A DNA stretch of 64,000 bases from Pectobacterium versatile (GCF_020166435.1 NZ_JAINZP010000004.1:210413-274412); one strand, 5' to 3'. Positions 20,016 through 30,936 are shown, numbered from the stretch's first letter. Program-made: numbers and translations. The notes: generated by a model from the letters alone, not told the origin.

Positions 20016-21017
20016 ATGACCGCTCATGCGATAGCCGTTGATCCACAACAGCCAGAAAATTTCATTGCCATCACGCAGGACATCCCCGAACCCGGTGAAT
20101 ACGATCTGTTGATCGGCGTAAAAGCCATTTCCGTCAATCCGGTGGATACCAAAGTTCATGCCGGATTACGTCAAAATGGATTACAGCAACCCCGAATTCT
20201 CGGCTGGGATGCCAGCGGCGTCGTGCTGAAAACCGGCAGCGCCGTGAGCCACCTTCAGGTAGGCGATGAAGTCTGGTACGCCGGCGACATCACCCGCCCC
20301 GGCAGCAACACCACCCATCAGTTGATTGATTCACGCATCGTGGCACGCAAGCCTGTGTCTTTGGACTGGGCAGCGGCCGCAGCACTGCCGCTCACGGCGT
20401 TAACCGCGTGGGAAGGGTTGTTCGAGCATCTGAAAATACAGCAGGCCGACAGCGAGAAAACGCTGTTGATTATCGGCGGCGCAGGTGGTGTAGGCTCTCT
20501 CGCGATTTCTCTGGCGGCATTGCGCAGTTCGGTGAATATCATCGCTACCGCGTCACAGCCGGACTCGGCAGAGTGGTGCCGCCAGCGCGGCGCCCATAAG
20601 GTCGTTGATTACCGCAATCTGGTCGAGTCTCTGGAAAAAGAAGGGATCAAACAGGTCGATTACATTTTCTGCCTGAACGACACGGACGGCCACTGGGATG
20701 CCATCAGTAAACTGATCGCGCCGATGGGGCATATCTGCACCATCGTGGAAAACAAAAATCCGCTCGACCAAACGGCGCTGAAACTCAAAAGCGCAGCGCT
20801 GCATTGGGAATTAATGTTTACCCGCAGCATGTTCACCACGCCGGATATCGCGGAACAAGGGAACATTTTGCATGAAGTCGCACAGCTGGTTGATGCAGGA
20901 AAACTTCAGGGAACCGCGAGCGAAACGCTGCAAGGGTTAACGGTAGACACGTTGAAGCAGGCTCACGGTAAAGTGCTGGAAGGGCATATGCGCGGCAAGA
21001 TCGTTATCGCGCTGTAA
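20016..21017 (+). CDS. Zinc-type medium-chain alcohol dehydrogenase / quinone oxidoreductase family protein
   Basis: NAD(P)H-dependent medium-chain dehydrogenase/reductase of 333 residues, of the Qor/ZADH subgroup. A GroES-like N-terminal domain (about 1-130, SVNPVDTKVHAG, LGWDASGVV) is followed by a Rossmann domain with IIGGAGGVGSLAISLAAL near 150. No structural-zinc cysteine cluster is visible. The ATG at 20016 has GAGG eight bases before it; a longer in-frame reading into the LysR gene is not family-like. Substrate unknown. Probably controlled by the divergent LysR gene. Confidence 0.9.
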   Translation: MTAHAIAVDPQQPENFIAITQDIPEPGEYDLLIGVKAISVNPVDTKVHAGLRQNGLQQPRILGWDASGVVLKTGSAVSHLQVGDEVWYAGDITRPGSNTTHQLIDSRIVARKPVSLDWAAAAALPLTALTAWEGLFEHLKIQQADSEKTLLIIGGAGGVGSLAISLAALRSSVNIIATASQPDSAEWCRQRGAHKVVDYRNLVESLEKEGIKQVDYIFCLNDTDGHWDAISKLIAPMGHICTIVENKNPLDQTALKLKSAALHWELMFTRSMFTTPDIAEQGNILHEVAQLVDAGKLQGTASETLQGLTVDTLKQAHGKVLEGHMRGKIVIAL

Positions 21018-21023
21018 TAACGC

Positions 21024-21047
21024 AATCAGCCCCTTTCGGGGCTGATT
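21024..21047. terminator. Hairpin between convergent dehydrogenase gene and serA
   Basis: AATCAGCCCC/GGGGCTGATT perfect ten-base stem with a TTTC loop. No long U-run on either side, but its place between two converging genes fits a bidirectional terminator. Confidence 0.65.
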
Positions 21048-21071
21048 AATAACGCACTACTCAATCACACA

Positions 21072-22304
21072 TCAGAACAGCAGACGGGCACGAATGGTGC
21101 CAGGAATTGCCTTCATCAGTTGCAGTGCCGTTTGCGCACCGTCAGTTTCAACATCAATCACCACATAACCAATTTCAGGTGTCGTTTGCAGATACTGCGC
21201 GGCAATGTTAATGCCCTGCTCAGCAAAGATCTGGTTAATTTTGGTAATCATGCCAGGACGGTTTTCATGGATGTGCAGCAGGCGACTTGCGCGTGCGCCA
21301 TGAACAGGCAGCGACACTTCCGGGAAATTCACCGCAGAAAGCGTAGAGCCGTTGTCTGAATATTTCGCCAGCTTACCGGCAACTTCATCACCGATATTTT
21401 CCTGCGCTTCCTGCGTGGAACCACCGATATGTGGCGTCAGCAGCACGTTGTCAAACTCGCACAGCGGCGACAGGAACGGATCGCTGTTAGTTGCCGGTTC
21501 CTGTGGGAATACGTCAATCGCCGCACCGGACAGATGCTTGCTTCTCAACACTTCGCACAAAGCAGGAATATCAACCACCGTGCCGCGAGCGGCGTTAATC
21601 AGGATTGAGCCAGGCTTCATCAGCGCCAGCTCTTCCGCCCCCATCATATCCTGCGTGCTGTCATTTTCCGGCACGTGCAGGCTCACCACGTCGCTCATAT
21701 TCAGCAAGTCGGACAGGTGGCGCACCTGCTGAGCATTACCCAGCGGCAATTTACTTTCGATATCATAGAAGTAAACGTGCATACCCAGGCTTTCAGCCAG
21801 AATACCTAACTGCATACCGATATGGCCGTAGCCGATGATCCCCAGCTTTTTACCGCGTGCTTCAAACGATCCCACAGCCAGCTTGTGCCAGATACCACGG
21901 TGCGCTTTCGCGTTGGCCGCCGGGATACCGCGCAGCATCAGCAGCATTTCGCCGATCACCATTTCTGCCACGGATCGGGTATTGGAAAAAGGTGCGTTAA
22001 ATACCGGGATACCGCGTTTGGTCGCGGCCGACAGTTCAACCTGATTAGTCCCGATACAGAAACACCCTACCGCGATCAGTTTTTCCGCAGCAGCAAAAAT
22101 CTCTTCTGTCAGATGGGTACGCGAGCGGATACCCACAAAATGCGCATCGCGGATGGAGGCTTTCAGCGCCTCTGGATCCAGTGCACCTTTATGGAACTCG
22201 ATGTTGGTGTAACCCGCTGCACGCAGGTTATCCAGCGCGCTCTGATGCACGCCTTCCACTAACAGAAACTTAATCTTGTCTTTTTCCAATGATACCTTTG
22301 CCAT
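21072..22304 (-). CDS. serA: D-3-phosphoglycerate dehydrogenase
   Basis: First enzyme of serine synthesis, oxidising 3-phosphoglycerate with NAD; allosterically inhibited by serine in E. coli. The 410-residue product matches E. coli length. It has the Rossmann motif LGIIGYGHIGMQLGILAESL near 155, NAARGTVVDI and the LLTPHIGGSTQEAQ catalytic histidine segment, and an ACT domain over about 335-410 (ENRPGMITKINQIFAEQGIN). Start at the ATG of MAKVSLEKDKIKFLL. rpiA lies upstream on the same strand, separated by 294 bp in which I see only the rpiA terminator. Confidence 0.98.
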   Translation of the reverse strand: MAKVSLEKDKIKFLLVEGVHQSALDNLRAAGYTNIEFHKGALDPEALKASIRDAHFVGIRSRTHLTEEIFAAAEKLIAVGCFCIGTNQVELSAATKRGIPVFNAPFSNTRSVAEMVIGEMLLMLRGIPAANAKAHRGIWHKLAVGSFEARGKKLGIIGYGHIGMQLGILAESLGMHVYFYDIESKLPLGNAQQVRHLSDLLNMSDVVSLHVPENDSTQDMMGAEELALMKPGSILINAARGTVVDIPALCEVLRSKHLSGAAIDVFPQEPATNSDPFLSPLCEFDNVLLTPHIGGSTQEAQENIGDEVAGKLAKYSDNGSTLSAVNFPEVSLPVHGARASRLLHIHENRPGMITKINQIFAEQGINIAAQYLQTTPEIGYVVIDVETDGAQTALQLMKAIPGTIRARLLF

Positions 22305-22551
22305 TTCCCGACCTTATTTTCAGACTTCAAATGTGACAGAGTGCTCAATAGCTTCTGCCAACATAACAAAAATTACGCAGTCAGCAATACAAACGATTGC
22401 TTCGCCCAAATCGCGCCACAGACGAGCGCGCCTGATTTATGGCAAAAAATACTGCCAAAGATGTGCATCGCCATATCGGCGATAAACAAAATAAGAAAAT
22501 GTGATATTAAGTACCAAAAATGAGCTATTAACTAAATAGATTTTTTTAGCT

Positions 22552-22586
22552 AAAAAATTTCTGACGCGGGCATCCGCCACGTCAGA
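22552..22586 (-). terminator. rpiA terminator
   Basis: On the minus strand TTCTGACGTGG pairs with CCGCGTCAGAA, followed by ATTTTTTAG. Good intrinsic terminator directly after the rpiA stop. Confidence 0.75.
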
Positions 22587-22598
22587 ACGATCATGAAC

Positions 22599-23258
22599 TC
22601 ATCTAACGACGGTTTTTACACCCTCAGCCGTGCCGACTAACGCAACATCTGCACCGCGGTTGGCAAACAGCCCAACGGTCACAACGCCAGGGATTCCATT
22701 AATGTGGTTTTCTACCGCGACCGCATCCATGATATTCAGGTTGTGTACATCCAGAATGACGTTGCCGTTATCCGTCAGTACGCCCTGACGATAGACCGGC
22801 TGCCCGCCCAACTTCGCCAGTTCACGCGCCACGTAAGACCGCGCCATCGGGATGACTTCGACCGGCAGCGGGAATTTGCCCAGCACATCAACCTGTTTGG
22901 ATGCATCGACAATGCAGATGAACTGCCGCGACAGTGCTGAAATGATTTTTTCGCGGGTCAGCGCGGCTCCACCGCCCTTGATCATCTGCATGTGTCCGTT
23001 GATCTCATCCGCGCCATCCACGTAGACATCCAGCGAATCCACATCATTAGCGTCAAAAACCGGGATACCCAGACTTTTCAACTTTTCCGTCGAGGCATCC
23101 GAACTGGAAACCGCGCCTTTGATTTGATGTTTTATCGAACCCAGTGCATCAATAAAGTGTGCGGCCGTTGATCCGGTTCCTACTCCCACAATGGTGTCTG
23201 AGCGGACGTAGTCGAGCGCTGCCCATCCCACTGCTTTTTTCAGTTCATCTTGCGTCAT
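22599..23258 (-). CDS. rpiA: Ribose-5-phosphate isomerase A
   Basis: Interconverts ribose-5-phosphate and ribulose-5-phosphate in the pentose phosphate pathway; 219 residues, the same as E. coli. Motifs [15 protein letters not shown] (about 24-38), DGADEI (81-86) and [12 protein letters not shown] (94-105) with the catalytic residues are intact. The ATG at 23258 ([18 protein letters not shown]) is preferred to an ORF start 19 codons upstream. Divergent from argP. Confidence 0.98.
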   Translation of the reverse strand: MTQDELKKAVGWAALDYVRSDTIVGVGTGSTAAHFIDALGSIKHQIKGAVSSSDASTEKLKSLGIPVFDANDVDSLDVYVDGADEINGHMQMIKGGGAALTREKIISALSRQFICIVDASKQVDVLGKFPLPVEVIPMARSYVARELAKLGGQPVYRQGVLTDNGNVILDVHNLNIMDAVAVENHINGIPGVVTVGLFANRGADVALVGTAEGVKTVVR

Positions 23259-23497
23259 AATCTGCTTCTGGCCTGTAGAATCGATATACGAAAACGTGTG
23301 CGTATTATAGAACATGCACGTTGGGGAAAGCGTGCAAATTTACTTCACCGCCGATGCATTATTTCATGCACATCATTCCACACCTACCCTGCTGAATCGT
23401 GATTGCGCACAATAGCCAAAATAAGATTTCTGCATGGCAAATCTGCAAAATGTGGCATAGTGAAAAAAACAGACTCATTCAGAGGATTTTTACTTTC

Positions 23498-24391
23498 ATG
23501 AAACGCCCGGACTATCGAACGCTTCAGGCTCTGGATGCCGTCATCCGCGAGCGTGGTTTTGAACGCGCTGCCCAAAAATTGTGTATTACCCAATCTGCCG
23601 TTTCGCAGCGTATTAAACAGTTGGAAAACCTGTTCGGCCAGCCGCTGTTGGTCAGAACCATTCCACCGCGCCCGACGGAACAAGGGCAGAAGCTCTTGGC
23701 TCTGCTGCATCAGGTCGAGCTGCTGGAAGAAGAGTGGCTGGGCAATGAAACCAACAGCGATATCCCGCTGCTGCTGTCGCTGGCGGTGAACGCCGACAGC
23801 CTGGCAACTTGGCTGCTGCCTGCGTTACAGCCGGTGCTAGTCGATTCACCCATTCGTCTTAATTTGCAGGTAGAAGATGAAACGCGTACTCAGGAAAGGC
23901 TGCGCCGGGGTGAAGTGGTTGGTGCGGTGAGTATTCAGTCTCAGCCGCTGCCAAGCTGTCTGGTGGATAAACTGGGCGCACTGGACTATCTGTTTGTCGC
24001 CTCACCGGCCTTTGCAACACGCTATTTCCCGAATGGCGTGACGCGCTCAGCGCTGCTGCGTGCCCCTGCCGTCGCCTTCGACCATCTGGATGATATGCAT
24101 CAGGCTTTTTTACAACAGAACTTTGATTTGTCACCGGGCAGCGTCCCTTGCCACATCGTGAATTCGTCGGAAGCCTTTGTACAACTGGCGCGACAAGGCA
24201 CAACCTGCTGCATGATTCCTCATCTGCAAATCGAAAGAGAACTTGCCAATAACGAGTTAATCGACCTGACACCGGGGCTGTTTCAGCGCCGGATGCTCTA
24301 CTGGCACCGCTTCGCGCCGGAAAGTCGGATGATGAGGAAAGTGACGGACGCCCTGCTCTCGCACGGTCATCATGTACTGCGGCAGTCATAG
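23498..24391 (+). CDS. argP: LysR-type regulator ArgP (IciA)
   Basis: LysR regulator of 297 residues that activates argO with arginine and is blocked by lysine; in E. coli it also acts on dapB and other genes. The N-terminal winged helix ([40 protein letters not shown]) is nearly identical to the family. I chose the ATG at 23498, preceded by AGAGG, over an in-frame position 33 codons upstream. Its target argO lies 1.6 kb away at 25428-26042. Confidence 0.96.
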   Translation: MKRPDYRTLQALDAVIRERGFERAAQKLCITQSAVSQRIKQLENLFGQPLLVRTIPPRPTEQGQKLLALLHQVELLEEEWLGNETNSDIPLLLSLAVNADSLATWLLPALQPVLVDSPIRLNLQVEDETRTQERLRRGEVVGAVSIQSQPLPSCLVDKLGALDYLFVASPAFATRYFPNGVTRSALLRAPAVAFDHLDDMHQAFLQQNFDLSPGSVPCHIVNSSEAFVQLARQGTTCCMIPHLQIERELANNELIDLTPGLFQRRMLYWHRFAPESRMMRKVTDALLSHGHHVLRQS

Positions 24392-24416
24392 CGTACTGAG
24401 AAAGTATGAAAGAAGA

Positions 24417-24440
24417 ACAGGCCTGTCTGAGCAGGCCTGT
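24417..24440. terminator. Hairpin between convergent argP and yggE
   Basis: ACAGGCCTG/CAGGCCTGT perfect stem with a six-base loop. No strong U-run; probably a bidirectional transcription barrier. Confidence 0.55.
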
Positions 24441-24483
24441 TGGTATTATCAATGGTTTACGCAACCCTGTTTTAGCGCGAGCA

Positions 24484-25209
24484 TTACTGCGTACGCAGTA
24501 GCTCAAACACGACATCCACCTGATCGTCAAAGTGAATGGTTTGCTGTTCATAGGTTTGTGCCGCTTCGCTTTGCACTGCTGCATCTGCCGTTTTAAACAT
24601 CCGTGCCATTGGCATCGGCTGATAGTTGGCAACGTGATAGCGAACACTGTAGATCGGCCCCAGCTTGGCGTTGAAGCCCTGCGCCAGTGCTTCCGCCTGA
24701 CTCGTCGCCTGCTCGATGGCTTTCTTACGCGCGTCGTCACGATAGGTTTCTGGGTTAGCAACGCCTAATTCTACCGTGCGAATCTCATTCAACCCCGATT
24801 TCAGCGCCCCATCCAGCAGCTCGTTCAGTTTGTCTAGCTGGCGTAGCGTCACTTCCACCTGACGCACGGCACGATAGCCTTTCAACACTGAACCACCGGT
24901 TTTCAGATAGTCATATTCTGGCTGCGTACGTAAATTGGCAGCATTAATATCTTTTTTCTCAATGCCATTTTTACCCAGAAAATCAAAGTATTGTGCAACG
25001 CGGGCATCGACCTGCTTTTTCGCTTCCGCCGCATCCTTCGATGACACACTCACTTCAATCGCCAGACGCGCGATATCCGGCGTTGCGTCTACGCTGGATG
25101 TCCCTGACGTCACGATATGCGGGCCATCCGGCAATTCCGCAGCCTGCGCAGCTATCGACACACCGCCAAATCCTATCGCAGCGGCCAGCGCCAGTGCATT
25201 GAGCTTCAT
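24484..25209 (-). CDS. yggE: Periplasmic SIMPL-domain protein YggE
   Basis: Exported protein of 241 residues with a SIMPL (DUF541) domain; E. coli YggE is linked to reduced oxidative stress, but the mechanism is unknown. The signal peptide MKLNALALAAAIGFGGVSIA ends near AQA/AE and is followed by ELPDGPHIVTSGTSSVDATP, typical of the family. Two adjacent ATGs and an earlier GTG are possible; the ATG at 25209 has the best spacing to GCGAGG. Between argP and argO, as in E. coli. Confidence 0.93.
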   Translation of the reverse strand: MKLNALALAAAIGFGGVSIAAQAAELPDGPHIVTSGTSSVDATPDIARLAIEVSVSSKDAAEAKKQVDARVAQYFDFLGKNGIEKKDINAANLRTQPEYDYLKTGGSVLKGYRAVRQVEVTLRQLDKLNELLDGALKSGLNEIRTVELGVANPETYRDDARKKAIEQATSQAEALAQGFNAKLGPIYSVRYHVANYQPMPMARMFKTADAAVQSEAAQTYEQQTIHFDDQVDVVFELLRTQ

Positions 25210-25427
25210 CATACCTCGCTTCACACTCTCTCCTTACTTATGTTTCGTCACGCATGCCGCTGGCAGATTGTCTGTGCCAATAGATTGTCTGCACCAACAC
25301 GGACTCTTCCAGAATGAAAGAGACGGGACGGATTGCTTTACCGACCAACATAACGCATTACCAACTCCATACAATATAGGTGAATTTCTGAAACACAGCC
25401 TAAGGGGAGGTTATTTATTTCCAATCA

Positions 25428-26042
25428 TTACTGCCAACCGTGACGCGCCAACTGCAAAGCAATGCCCCACATCACTACGCCGACAAAAAAGTTGATGACC
25501 CGCTGTACCCGCGGCGTATTCAGCCACGGTGCCAACCAAGAGGCCAATAGCGCCAGCGCAAAGAACCAGGTGAAAGATGCCGTCATCGTCCCCAGCGCGA
25601 ACCAGCTTCGGGCATCGTCTGCAAACTGGCTTCCCAGGCTCCCTAGCACCACAAAGGTATCCAGATAGACATGCGGGTTCAGCCAGGTCACCGCCAGCAT
25701 GGTCGCAATAATGCGCCAGCGGCTTTGTTTCATTACTTCCGCGCTGGCCTGCGCAATATTCTTGCTGAAGGCCGTTTTCATTGCTCCCCAGCCGAACCAG
25801 AGCAGAAACGCAACACCGCCCCAAGTCACGGCCCCCAGCAGCAATGAGGACTGACTAAGCAACGCGCTACCGCCAAAAATACCGGCGGCAATCAGCACCA
25901 TATCGCTCAAGGCACATAACAGCGCCACCATCAGGTGATACTGCCGGCGAATACCCTGATTCATCACAAACGCATTCTGTGGTCCAAGAGGCAAAATCAT
26001 CGCTGCTCCTAACAGAACGCCTTGTAAATAGACCGCCCACAT
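25428..26042 (-). CDS. argO: Arginine exporter ArgO (LysE family)
   Basis: Inner-membrane amino-acid exporter of 204 residues with about six hydrophobic segments. It begins [20 protein letters not shown] and then [10 protein letters not shown], the LysE/ArgO signature. It exports arginine and the toxic analogue canavanine in E. coli, under ArgP activation and lysine antagonism. argP is encoded close by, so the regulon pair is preserved. The promoter region before it (26043-26293) is AT-rich, with no gene. Confidence 0.95.
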   Translation of the reverse strand: MWAVYLQGVLLGAAMILPLGPQNAFVMNQGIRRQYHLMVALLCALSDMVLIAAGIFGGSALLSQSSLLLGAVTWGGVAFLLWFGWGAMKTAFSKNIAQASAEVMKQSRWRIIATMLAVTWLNPHVYLDTFVVLGSLGSQFADDARSWFALGTMTASFTWFFALALLASWLAPWLNTPRVQRVINFFVGVVMWGIALQLARHGWQ

Positions 26043-26293
26043 ACTTCTCTCCTACGCCGTTGATTGTTGTCGCGGGGAGTGTATGGAAGCCGATTAGATA
26101 AGTGAAATTGAATATTCTAACGCTACATTAGCTATGCTAATGCGCTGAAATGAGAGAACGGAAACGTTAGATGAGAGGGCAATTTCTGACGATGCACCAT
26201 GCCGATATCAGAACATGGTGCATATTTAGCGGATTATGTCAGCGCATTTACTCTGACTATTTCGATTCGGCGCTAAGCTATGTAGAGGCTACG

Positions 26294-27142
26294 TTATGCA
26301 GAGGGTGCATCGTTATGCAGGTGCACATCCATCTGCGGATAAGGAATGCCAATACGGTGTTCATCCAACACGCGTTTAAAGCTTTCCAGCAGATCCCAAT
26401 ACACCGCCTGCGCATCGCCGTTGGTTGTCCACACCCGCACCACAAAATTCAACGATGACGCCGCCATTTCATTCAGACGGATCGTGACGCCCTTGTCGTG
26501 CTGGATGCGTTCATCCGCCGCGACAATATCGCCCAGCAGCTTTTTCACCACGTCGATGTCAGCGTCATAGGCTACGCCGACAATAATTTCAGTACGGCGA
26601 TCCGGTTCACGAGAGCTGTTGATGATGTTGCCAGCAATGATTTTGCCATTCGGTACCACGATGATTTTGCCGTCAGACGTGCGCAGCGTCGTCGAGAAGA
26701 TCTGTACCTGCGTAACCGAGCCGGACACGCCGCCCAAATCCACCCATTCGCCGGTACGGAAAGGCCGGAAAATCACCAGTAAAACGCCCGCGGCAAAGTT
26801 GGCTAACGACCCCTGTAATGCCAAGCCAACAGCCAAGCCCGCGGCACCCAATACCGCAATCACCGATGCAGTCTGTACGCCAACCCGGCTCAATACCGCA
26901 ATCAGCGTGAACGCGATAATGCCATAGCGCACCAGCGCAGACAGGAAATCTGCCACGGTTGAATCGATAGAACGGTTGACCATCACTTTATTGAGGGTGC
27001 CAGAGACGATCCGAGCGATCACCAGACCAACGATGAGGATCACTAATGCTGCGACGATATTCACGGCATACTGCAAAAACAAGTTCTGGTGTGTCACCAA
27101 CCAGTCCCCAGCCTGATCCAACCCCGTATTAAGTTCTTCCAT
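26294..27142 (-). CDS. mscS: Small-conductance mechanosensitive channel MscS
   Basis: Homoheptameric inner-membrane tension-gated channel that releases solutes on osmotic downshock; 282 residues (E. coli 286). Three TM helices are visible: about 29-57, 64-88, and pore-lining TM3 [20 protein letters not shown] then [13 protein letters not shown] near 98-130. The cytoplasmic beta and alpha/beta domains follow ([20 protein letters not shown]). The glycine/alanine packing pattern of TM3 is intact. Upstream of fbaA, as in E. coli. Confidence 0.97.
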   Translation of the reverse strand: MEELNTGLDQAGDWLVTHQNLFLQYAVNIVAALVILIVGLVIARIVSGTLNKVMVNRSIDSTVADFLSALVRYGIIAFTLIAVLSRVGVQTASVIAVLGAAGLAVGLALQGSLANFAAGVLLVIFRPFRTGEWVDLGGVSGSVTQVQIFSTTLRTSDGKIIVVPNGKIIAGNIINSSREPDRRTEIIVGVAYDADIDVVKKLLGDIVAADERIQHDKGVTIRLNEMAASSLNFVVRVWTTNGDAQAVYWDLLESFKRVLDEHRIGIPYPQMDVHLHNDAPSA

Positions 27143-27221
27143 TTGAACGCTCCTGTTTTTTAATCACTGAGAAATCATAACGTCCATAACTGAAACCGCA
27201 ACATTGAGTCCTAAAAGCCCC

Positions 27222-27249
27222 AAAAATTAAGGCTCCCGTAGGAGCCTTA
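27222..27249 (-). terminator. fbaA terminator
   Basis: On the minus strand AAGGCTCC-TACG-GGAGCCTT followed by AATTTTTGG: an intrinsic terminator about 30 bases after the fbaA stop. Confidence 0.85.
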
Positions 27250-27277
27250 GCATCAAATCATGTATACGTCGTCTGAC

Positions 27278-28354
27278 TTACAGCACGTCAACAGCATTAA
27301 GCTCTTTGAAGGCTTGTTCCAAACGAGTCACCATGCTTGCCTGAGAGGCACGCAGCCACACACGCGGGTCATAGTATTTCTTGTTCGGTTGATCGTCGCC
27401 TTTCGGGTTGCCCAATTGGCCTTGCAGATACGCTTCGTTTTCTTTGTAGTATTTCAGGATACCTTCCCACGTTGCCCACTGGGTATCGGTATCGATGTTC
27501 ATTTTCACTACGCCGTAGCTAACGGAATCTTTGATTTCCTGAGCGCTGGAACCAGAACCACCGTGGAATACGAAGTCCAGGCTGTTGTGCGGCAGGTTAT
27601 GTTTCTTAGAAACATATTCCTGAGAATCACGCAGGATGGTCGGGGTCAGCTTCACGTTACCTGGCTTGTATACGCCATGCACGTTACCGAAAGAGGCAGC
27701 GATAGTGAAACGTGGGCTGATCGCGTTCAGCTTGGTGTACGCGTAGTCAACGTCTTCTGGCTGGGTGTACAGCGCAGAAGCATCCATGTGGCTGTTATCC
27801 ACACCATCTTCTTCACCACCGGTGCAACCCAGCTCGATTTCCAGGGTCATATCGATTTTGGCCATACGCGCCAAATATTTAGAGCAGATCTCGATGTTCT
27901 CTTCCAGAGATTCTTCAGACAGGTCAATCATGTGAGAAGAGAACAGCGGTTTGCCAGTAGCAGCAAAGTGTTTTTCACCCGCGTCCAGCAGGCCATCGAT
28001 CCACGGCAGCAATTTCTTCGCGCAGTGGTCTGTATGCAGAATCACCGGCACGCCATAATGTTCAGCCATTTGGTGCACATGATGAGCGCCAGAAATCGCA
28101 CCCAAAATTGCCGCCTGCTGACCTTCTGCTTTCAGGCCTTTACCCGCGATGAATGCGGCACCGCCGTTAGAGAACTGAACGATGACTGGCGCGCGCACTT
28201 TGGCTGCGGCTTCCAGCACAGCATTGATTGAGTCGCTACCGACACAGTTCACTGCTGGCAAGGCGAATTTGTTTTCTTTTGCTACTGCGAAAACTTTCTG
28301 AACGTCATCACCAGTGATGACACCGGGTTTTACGAAATCAAAAATTTTAGACAT
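27278..28354 (-). CDS. fbaA: Fructose-bisphosphate aldolase, class II
   Basis: Zinc-dependent glycolytic aldolase of 358 residues cleaving fructose-1,6-bisphosphate. Zinc-ligand segments VILHTDHCAKKLLPW (near 108-122), YGVVKMNIDTDTQWA and FVFHGGSGSSAQEI are intact. Third gene of the epd-pgk-fbaA cluster, 137 bp after pgk. That gap contains an inverted repeat GTCTCGA/TCGAGAC (28418-28454), which could be an RNA-processing or attenuation hairpin. Confidence 0.98.
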   Translation of the reverse strand: MSKIFDFVKPGVITGDDVQKVFAVAKENKFALPAVNCVGSDSINAVLEAAAKVRAPVIVQFSNGGAAFIAGKGLKAEGQQAAILGAISGAHHVHQMAEHYGVPVILHTDHCAKKLLPWIDGLLDAGEKHFAATGKPLFSSHMIDLSEESLEENIEICSKYLARMAKIDMTLEIELGCTGGEEDGVDNSHMDASALYTQPEDVDYAYTKLNAISPRFTIAASFGNVHGVYKPGNVKLTPTILRDSQEYVSKKHNLPHNSLDFVFHGGSGSSAQEIKDSVSYGVVKMNIDTDTQWATWEGILKYYKENEAYLQGQLGNPKGDDQPNKKYYDPRVWLRASQASMVTRLEQAFKELNAVDVL

Positions 28355-28491
28355 GTTACGTGTCCCGTTTCGTTGGCCGTGGAGGGGTTAAAGAGGTCGA
28401 TGTTAAATCGACAGGCTGTCTCGACACGAGATTGCGAACATCACATATCGAGACAACCACAGGAAAGGGGAAAAACGCCCCTTACCTTAAA

Positions 28492-29655
28492 TTATTGCTT
28501 GGCACGTTCTTCCAGCATAACCACTGCTGGCAGTTTTTTCCCTTCGACAAATTCGAGGAATGCGCCACCACCAGTAGAAATGTAGGAGATTTTATCTGCA
28601 ATACCAAACAGATCGATTGCAGCAAGCGTATCGCCGCCACCTGCAATAGAGAACGCGTCGCTATCTGCGATAGCACGAGCGATGGTCTCGGTTCCTTTAC
28701 GGAAATTAGGGAATTCAAAGACGCCAACCGGGCCATTCCACAGGATGGTCTTGGCATTTTTCAGAATTTCAGCCAGACGCTCAGCGGATACATCACCCAG
28801 ATCCAGAATCTGCTCTTCGTCTTTGATTGCCGTAACAGACTTCAGCGTTGCAGCTGCAGTTTCAGAGAATTCTGACGCAACACGCACATCGCTCGGTACT
28901 GGAATATCACAGGTTTCCAGCAGCTTTTTCGCTTCAGGAATCAGGTCAGCTTCGTACAGGGATTTACCCACATTGTGGCCTTGTGCGGCAACGAAGGTGT
29001 TGGCGATACCGCCACCGACGATCAACTGATCGGCGATTTTAGACAGGGAATCCAGTACGGTCAGCTTGGTGGAGACTTTAGAGCCACCAACGATAGCGAC
29101 CATCGGACGGGCTGGTTTGCTCAAGGCTTTACCCAGCGCTTCCAGCTCACCAGACAGCAGCGGGCCTGCACAAGCGATAGTGGCAAATTTACCCACGCCG
29201 TGGGTTGAAGCCTGCGCGCGGTGTGCAGTACCGAATGCGTCCATTACGAACACATCACACAGCGCCGCATATTTCTTGGACAGGACTTCGTCGTCTTTCT
29301 TCTCGCCTTTGTTAAAGCGGACGTTTTCCAGTACAACCAGCTCGCCTTCGGCGACATCAACACCATCCAGGTAATCTTTCGCCAGACGTACAGGAGAAGA
29401 CAGTTTCTCTTTCAGGTAGTCAACGACAGGCAGCAGAGAAAACTCTTCGTTGTACTCGCCTTCGGTCGGGCGTCCCAGATGGGAAGTGACCATAACGCGA
29501 GCGCCTTGTTTCAGGGCGATTTCGATGGTCGGCAGAGAGGCACGGATGCGCGCATCAGACGTCACTTTCCCTTCTTTTACTGGTACGTTCAGATCCGCAC
29601 GAATAAGAACACGTTTACCAGCCAGATCCAGATCGGTCATCTTAATTACAGACAT
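28492..29655 (-). CDS. pgk: Phosphoglycerate kinase
   Basis: Glycolytic kinase of 387 residues making ATP from 1,3-bisphosphoglycerate. N-terminal substrate motif [19 protein letters not shown] near 14-32, [16 protein letters not shown] near 54-69, and the C-terminal nucleotide-binding [15 protein letters not shown] near 365-380. Same strand and order as E. coli (epd upstream, fbaA downstream). Confidence 0.98.
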   Translation of the reverse strand: MSVIKMTDLDLAGKRVLIRADLNVPVKEGKVTSDARIRASLPTIEIALKQGARVMVTSHLGRPTEGEYNEEFSLLPVVDYLKEKLSSPVRLAKDYLDGVDVAEGELVVLENVRFNKGEKKDDEVLSKKYAALCDVFVMDAFGTAHRAQASTHGVGKFATIACAGPLLSGELEALGKALSKPARPMVAIVGGSKVSTKLTVLDSLSKIADQLIVGGGIANTFVAAQGHNVGKSLYEADLIPEAKKLLETCDIPVPSDVRVASEFSETAAATLKSVTAIKDEEQILDLGDVSAERLAEILKNAKTILWNGPVGVFEFPNFRKGTETIARAIADSDAFSIAGGGDTLAAIDLFGIADKISYISTGGGAFLEFVEGKKLPAVVMLEERAKQ

Positions 29656-29727
29656 GGTGAATCCTCTTGTTGATTCTCTTTTAAAGTTGCTTGAGCGAGA
29701 TAGCGACCCTAGATCGCCACCGTCGTA

Positions 29728-30744
29728 CTAGAAACCGCTGGCCGCCATCGCCCGTGTTGTATCCAACATCCGGTTGGCAAAGCCCCATTCGTTATCGCAC
29801 CAGACCAATGTTTTAATCAGATGCTGACCACTGACCCGTGTCTGCGTACCGTCGACAATGGCACTGTGCGGATCGTGGTTAAAATCAGCCGACACTAACG
29901 GCAATTCAGTATAATCAACTATACCACGAAACGACTCATGCGCTGATTTTTGCAATAGTGCGTTAATTTCATTCACATTTACGGCTTTCCTGACGCTCAC
30001 GCTCAGGTCAATTGCCGTGACGTTAATCGTCGGCACTCGCACCGAGATCGCCTCAAAACGATCGACAAACTGCGGAAAAATACGGGTGATCCCCGCTGAC
30101 AGTTTGGTATCTACCGGAATGATCGACTGGCTGGCGGCTCGTGTACGCCGCAGATCGTGATGATAAGCATCGATCACCGGTTGATCGTTCATCGACGAGT
30201 GAATCGTCGTCACCGTACCATTCTCGATACCAAAGGCATCATCCAGCAGTTTGATGACCGGGATAATGCAGTTGGTCGTGCAGGACGCATTGGAAACGAT
30301 GCGATGCCCACTTTCCAACTGATGGTGATTGACGCCAAACACCACCGTGGCATCCAGATCCGTCGTTCCCGGATGAGAAAACAGCACCTTCTTCGCACCT
30401 GCCGCCAGATGAGCTTCCCCATCTTCCCGGCTACCGTAGACGCCGCTGCAATCCAGCACGATATCGATACCGAGTTCTCGCCAGGGCAATGGCTGAATCT
30501 CTGTCTGATGCAACAGACGAATACAGTCATCACCGACATAAAGCTGGTCACACTCCTGACGCACATCCCACGAAAAACGGCCATGACTGGAGTCGTACTT
30601 GAGCAAATGCGCCATGCCTTCCGCGCTCGCCAGCTCATTGATCGCCACAACCGTAATCTCGGCTCGGCGACCCGATTCATACAACGCACGTAAAACACTG
30701 CGGCCGATGCGGCCAAAACCGTTTATCGCAATACGAATCGTCAT
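29728..30744 (-). CDS. epd: D-erythrose-4-phosphate dehydrogenase
   Basis: NAD-dependent GAPDH-family enzyme of 338 residues that oxidises erythrose-4-phosphate to 4-phosphoerythronate for pyridoxal phosphate synthesis. It has the Rossmann motif [20 protein letters not shown] at the start, catalytic cysteine in [13 protein letters not shown] near 150-162, and [15 protein letters not shown] at the end. The ATG at 30744 ([12 protein letters not shown]) is chosen over an ORF start 23 codons upstream. Overall it resembles E. coli Epd more than GapA, and the pgk neighbour supports this. Confidence 0.95.
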   Translation of the reverse strand: MTIRIAINGFGRIGRSVLRALYESGRRAEITVVAINELASAEGMAHLLKYDSSHGRFSWDVRQECDQLYVGDDCIRLLHQTEIQPLPWRELGIDIVLDCSGVYGSREDGEAHLAAGAKKVLFSHPGTTDLDATVVFGVNHHQLESGHRIVSNASCTTNCIIPVIKLLDDAFGIENGTVTTIHSSMNDQPVIDAYHHDLRRTRAASQSIIPVDTKLSAGITRIFPQFVDRFEAISVRVPTINVTAIDLSVSVRKAVNVNEINALLQKSAHESFRGIVDYTELPLVSADFNHDPHSAIVDGTQTRVSGQHLIKTLVWCDNEWGFANRMLDTTRAMAASGF

Positions 30745-30920
30745 GGCGTTCCTTGTGATTCCTTGTGTCATAGCAGAGTTACCCAGCGCATAGGATATAC
30801 CCTTCTTAGACACCAGAGAACCCCTGGAGAAACGCCGTCAGCACAACAACTGAAACGCTTCAGCTAGAATAAACGAATTAACGCATAAAAGAAATATTCT
30901 CGTTTGGCACACGCCAGAAG

Positions 30921-30936
30921 AGTGACCTGCGTCATA
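30921..30936. promoter_or_regulatory. CRP-like site upstream of epd
   Basis: AGTGA-CCTGCG-TCATA matches the CRP half-sites TGTGA/TCACA at eight of ten positions, in the 314-bp gap between epd and tktA. The E. coli epd promoter is CRP-responsive, which makes the site plausible. The rest of the gap holds the tktA terminator and AT-rich DNA, with no gene. Confidence 0.45.

Noticed and set aside
23859..24761. Minus-strand frame of 300 codons across argP and the yggE 3' end
   Set aside because: It covers two well-identified genes in other frames and its product is Arg/Ser-rich nonsense.
27260..28231. Long plus-strand reading frame of 323 codons antisense to fbaA
   Set aside because: It mirrors a highly conserved aldolase gene; the translation has no family features and results from codon bias on the opposite strand.
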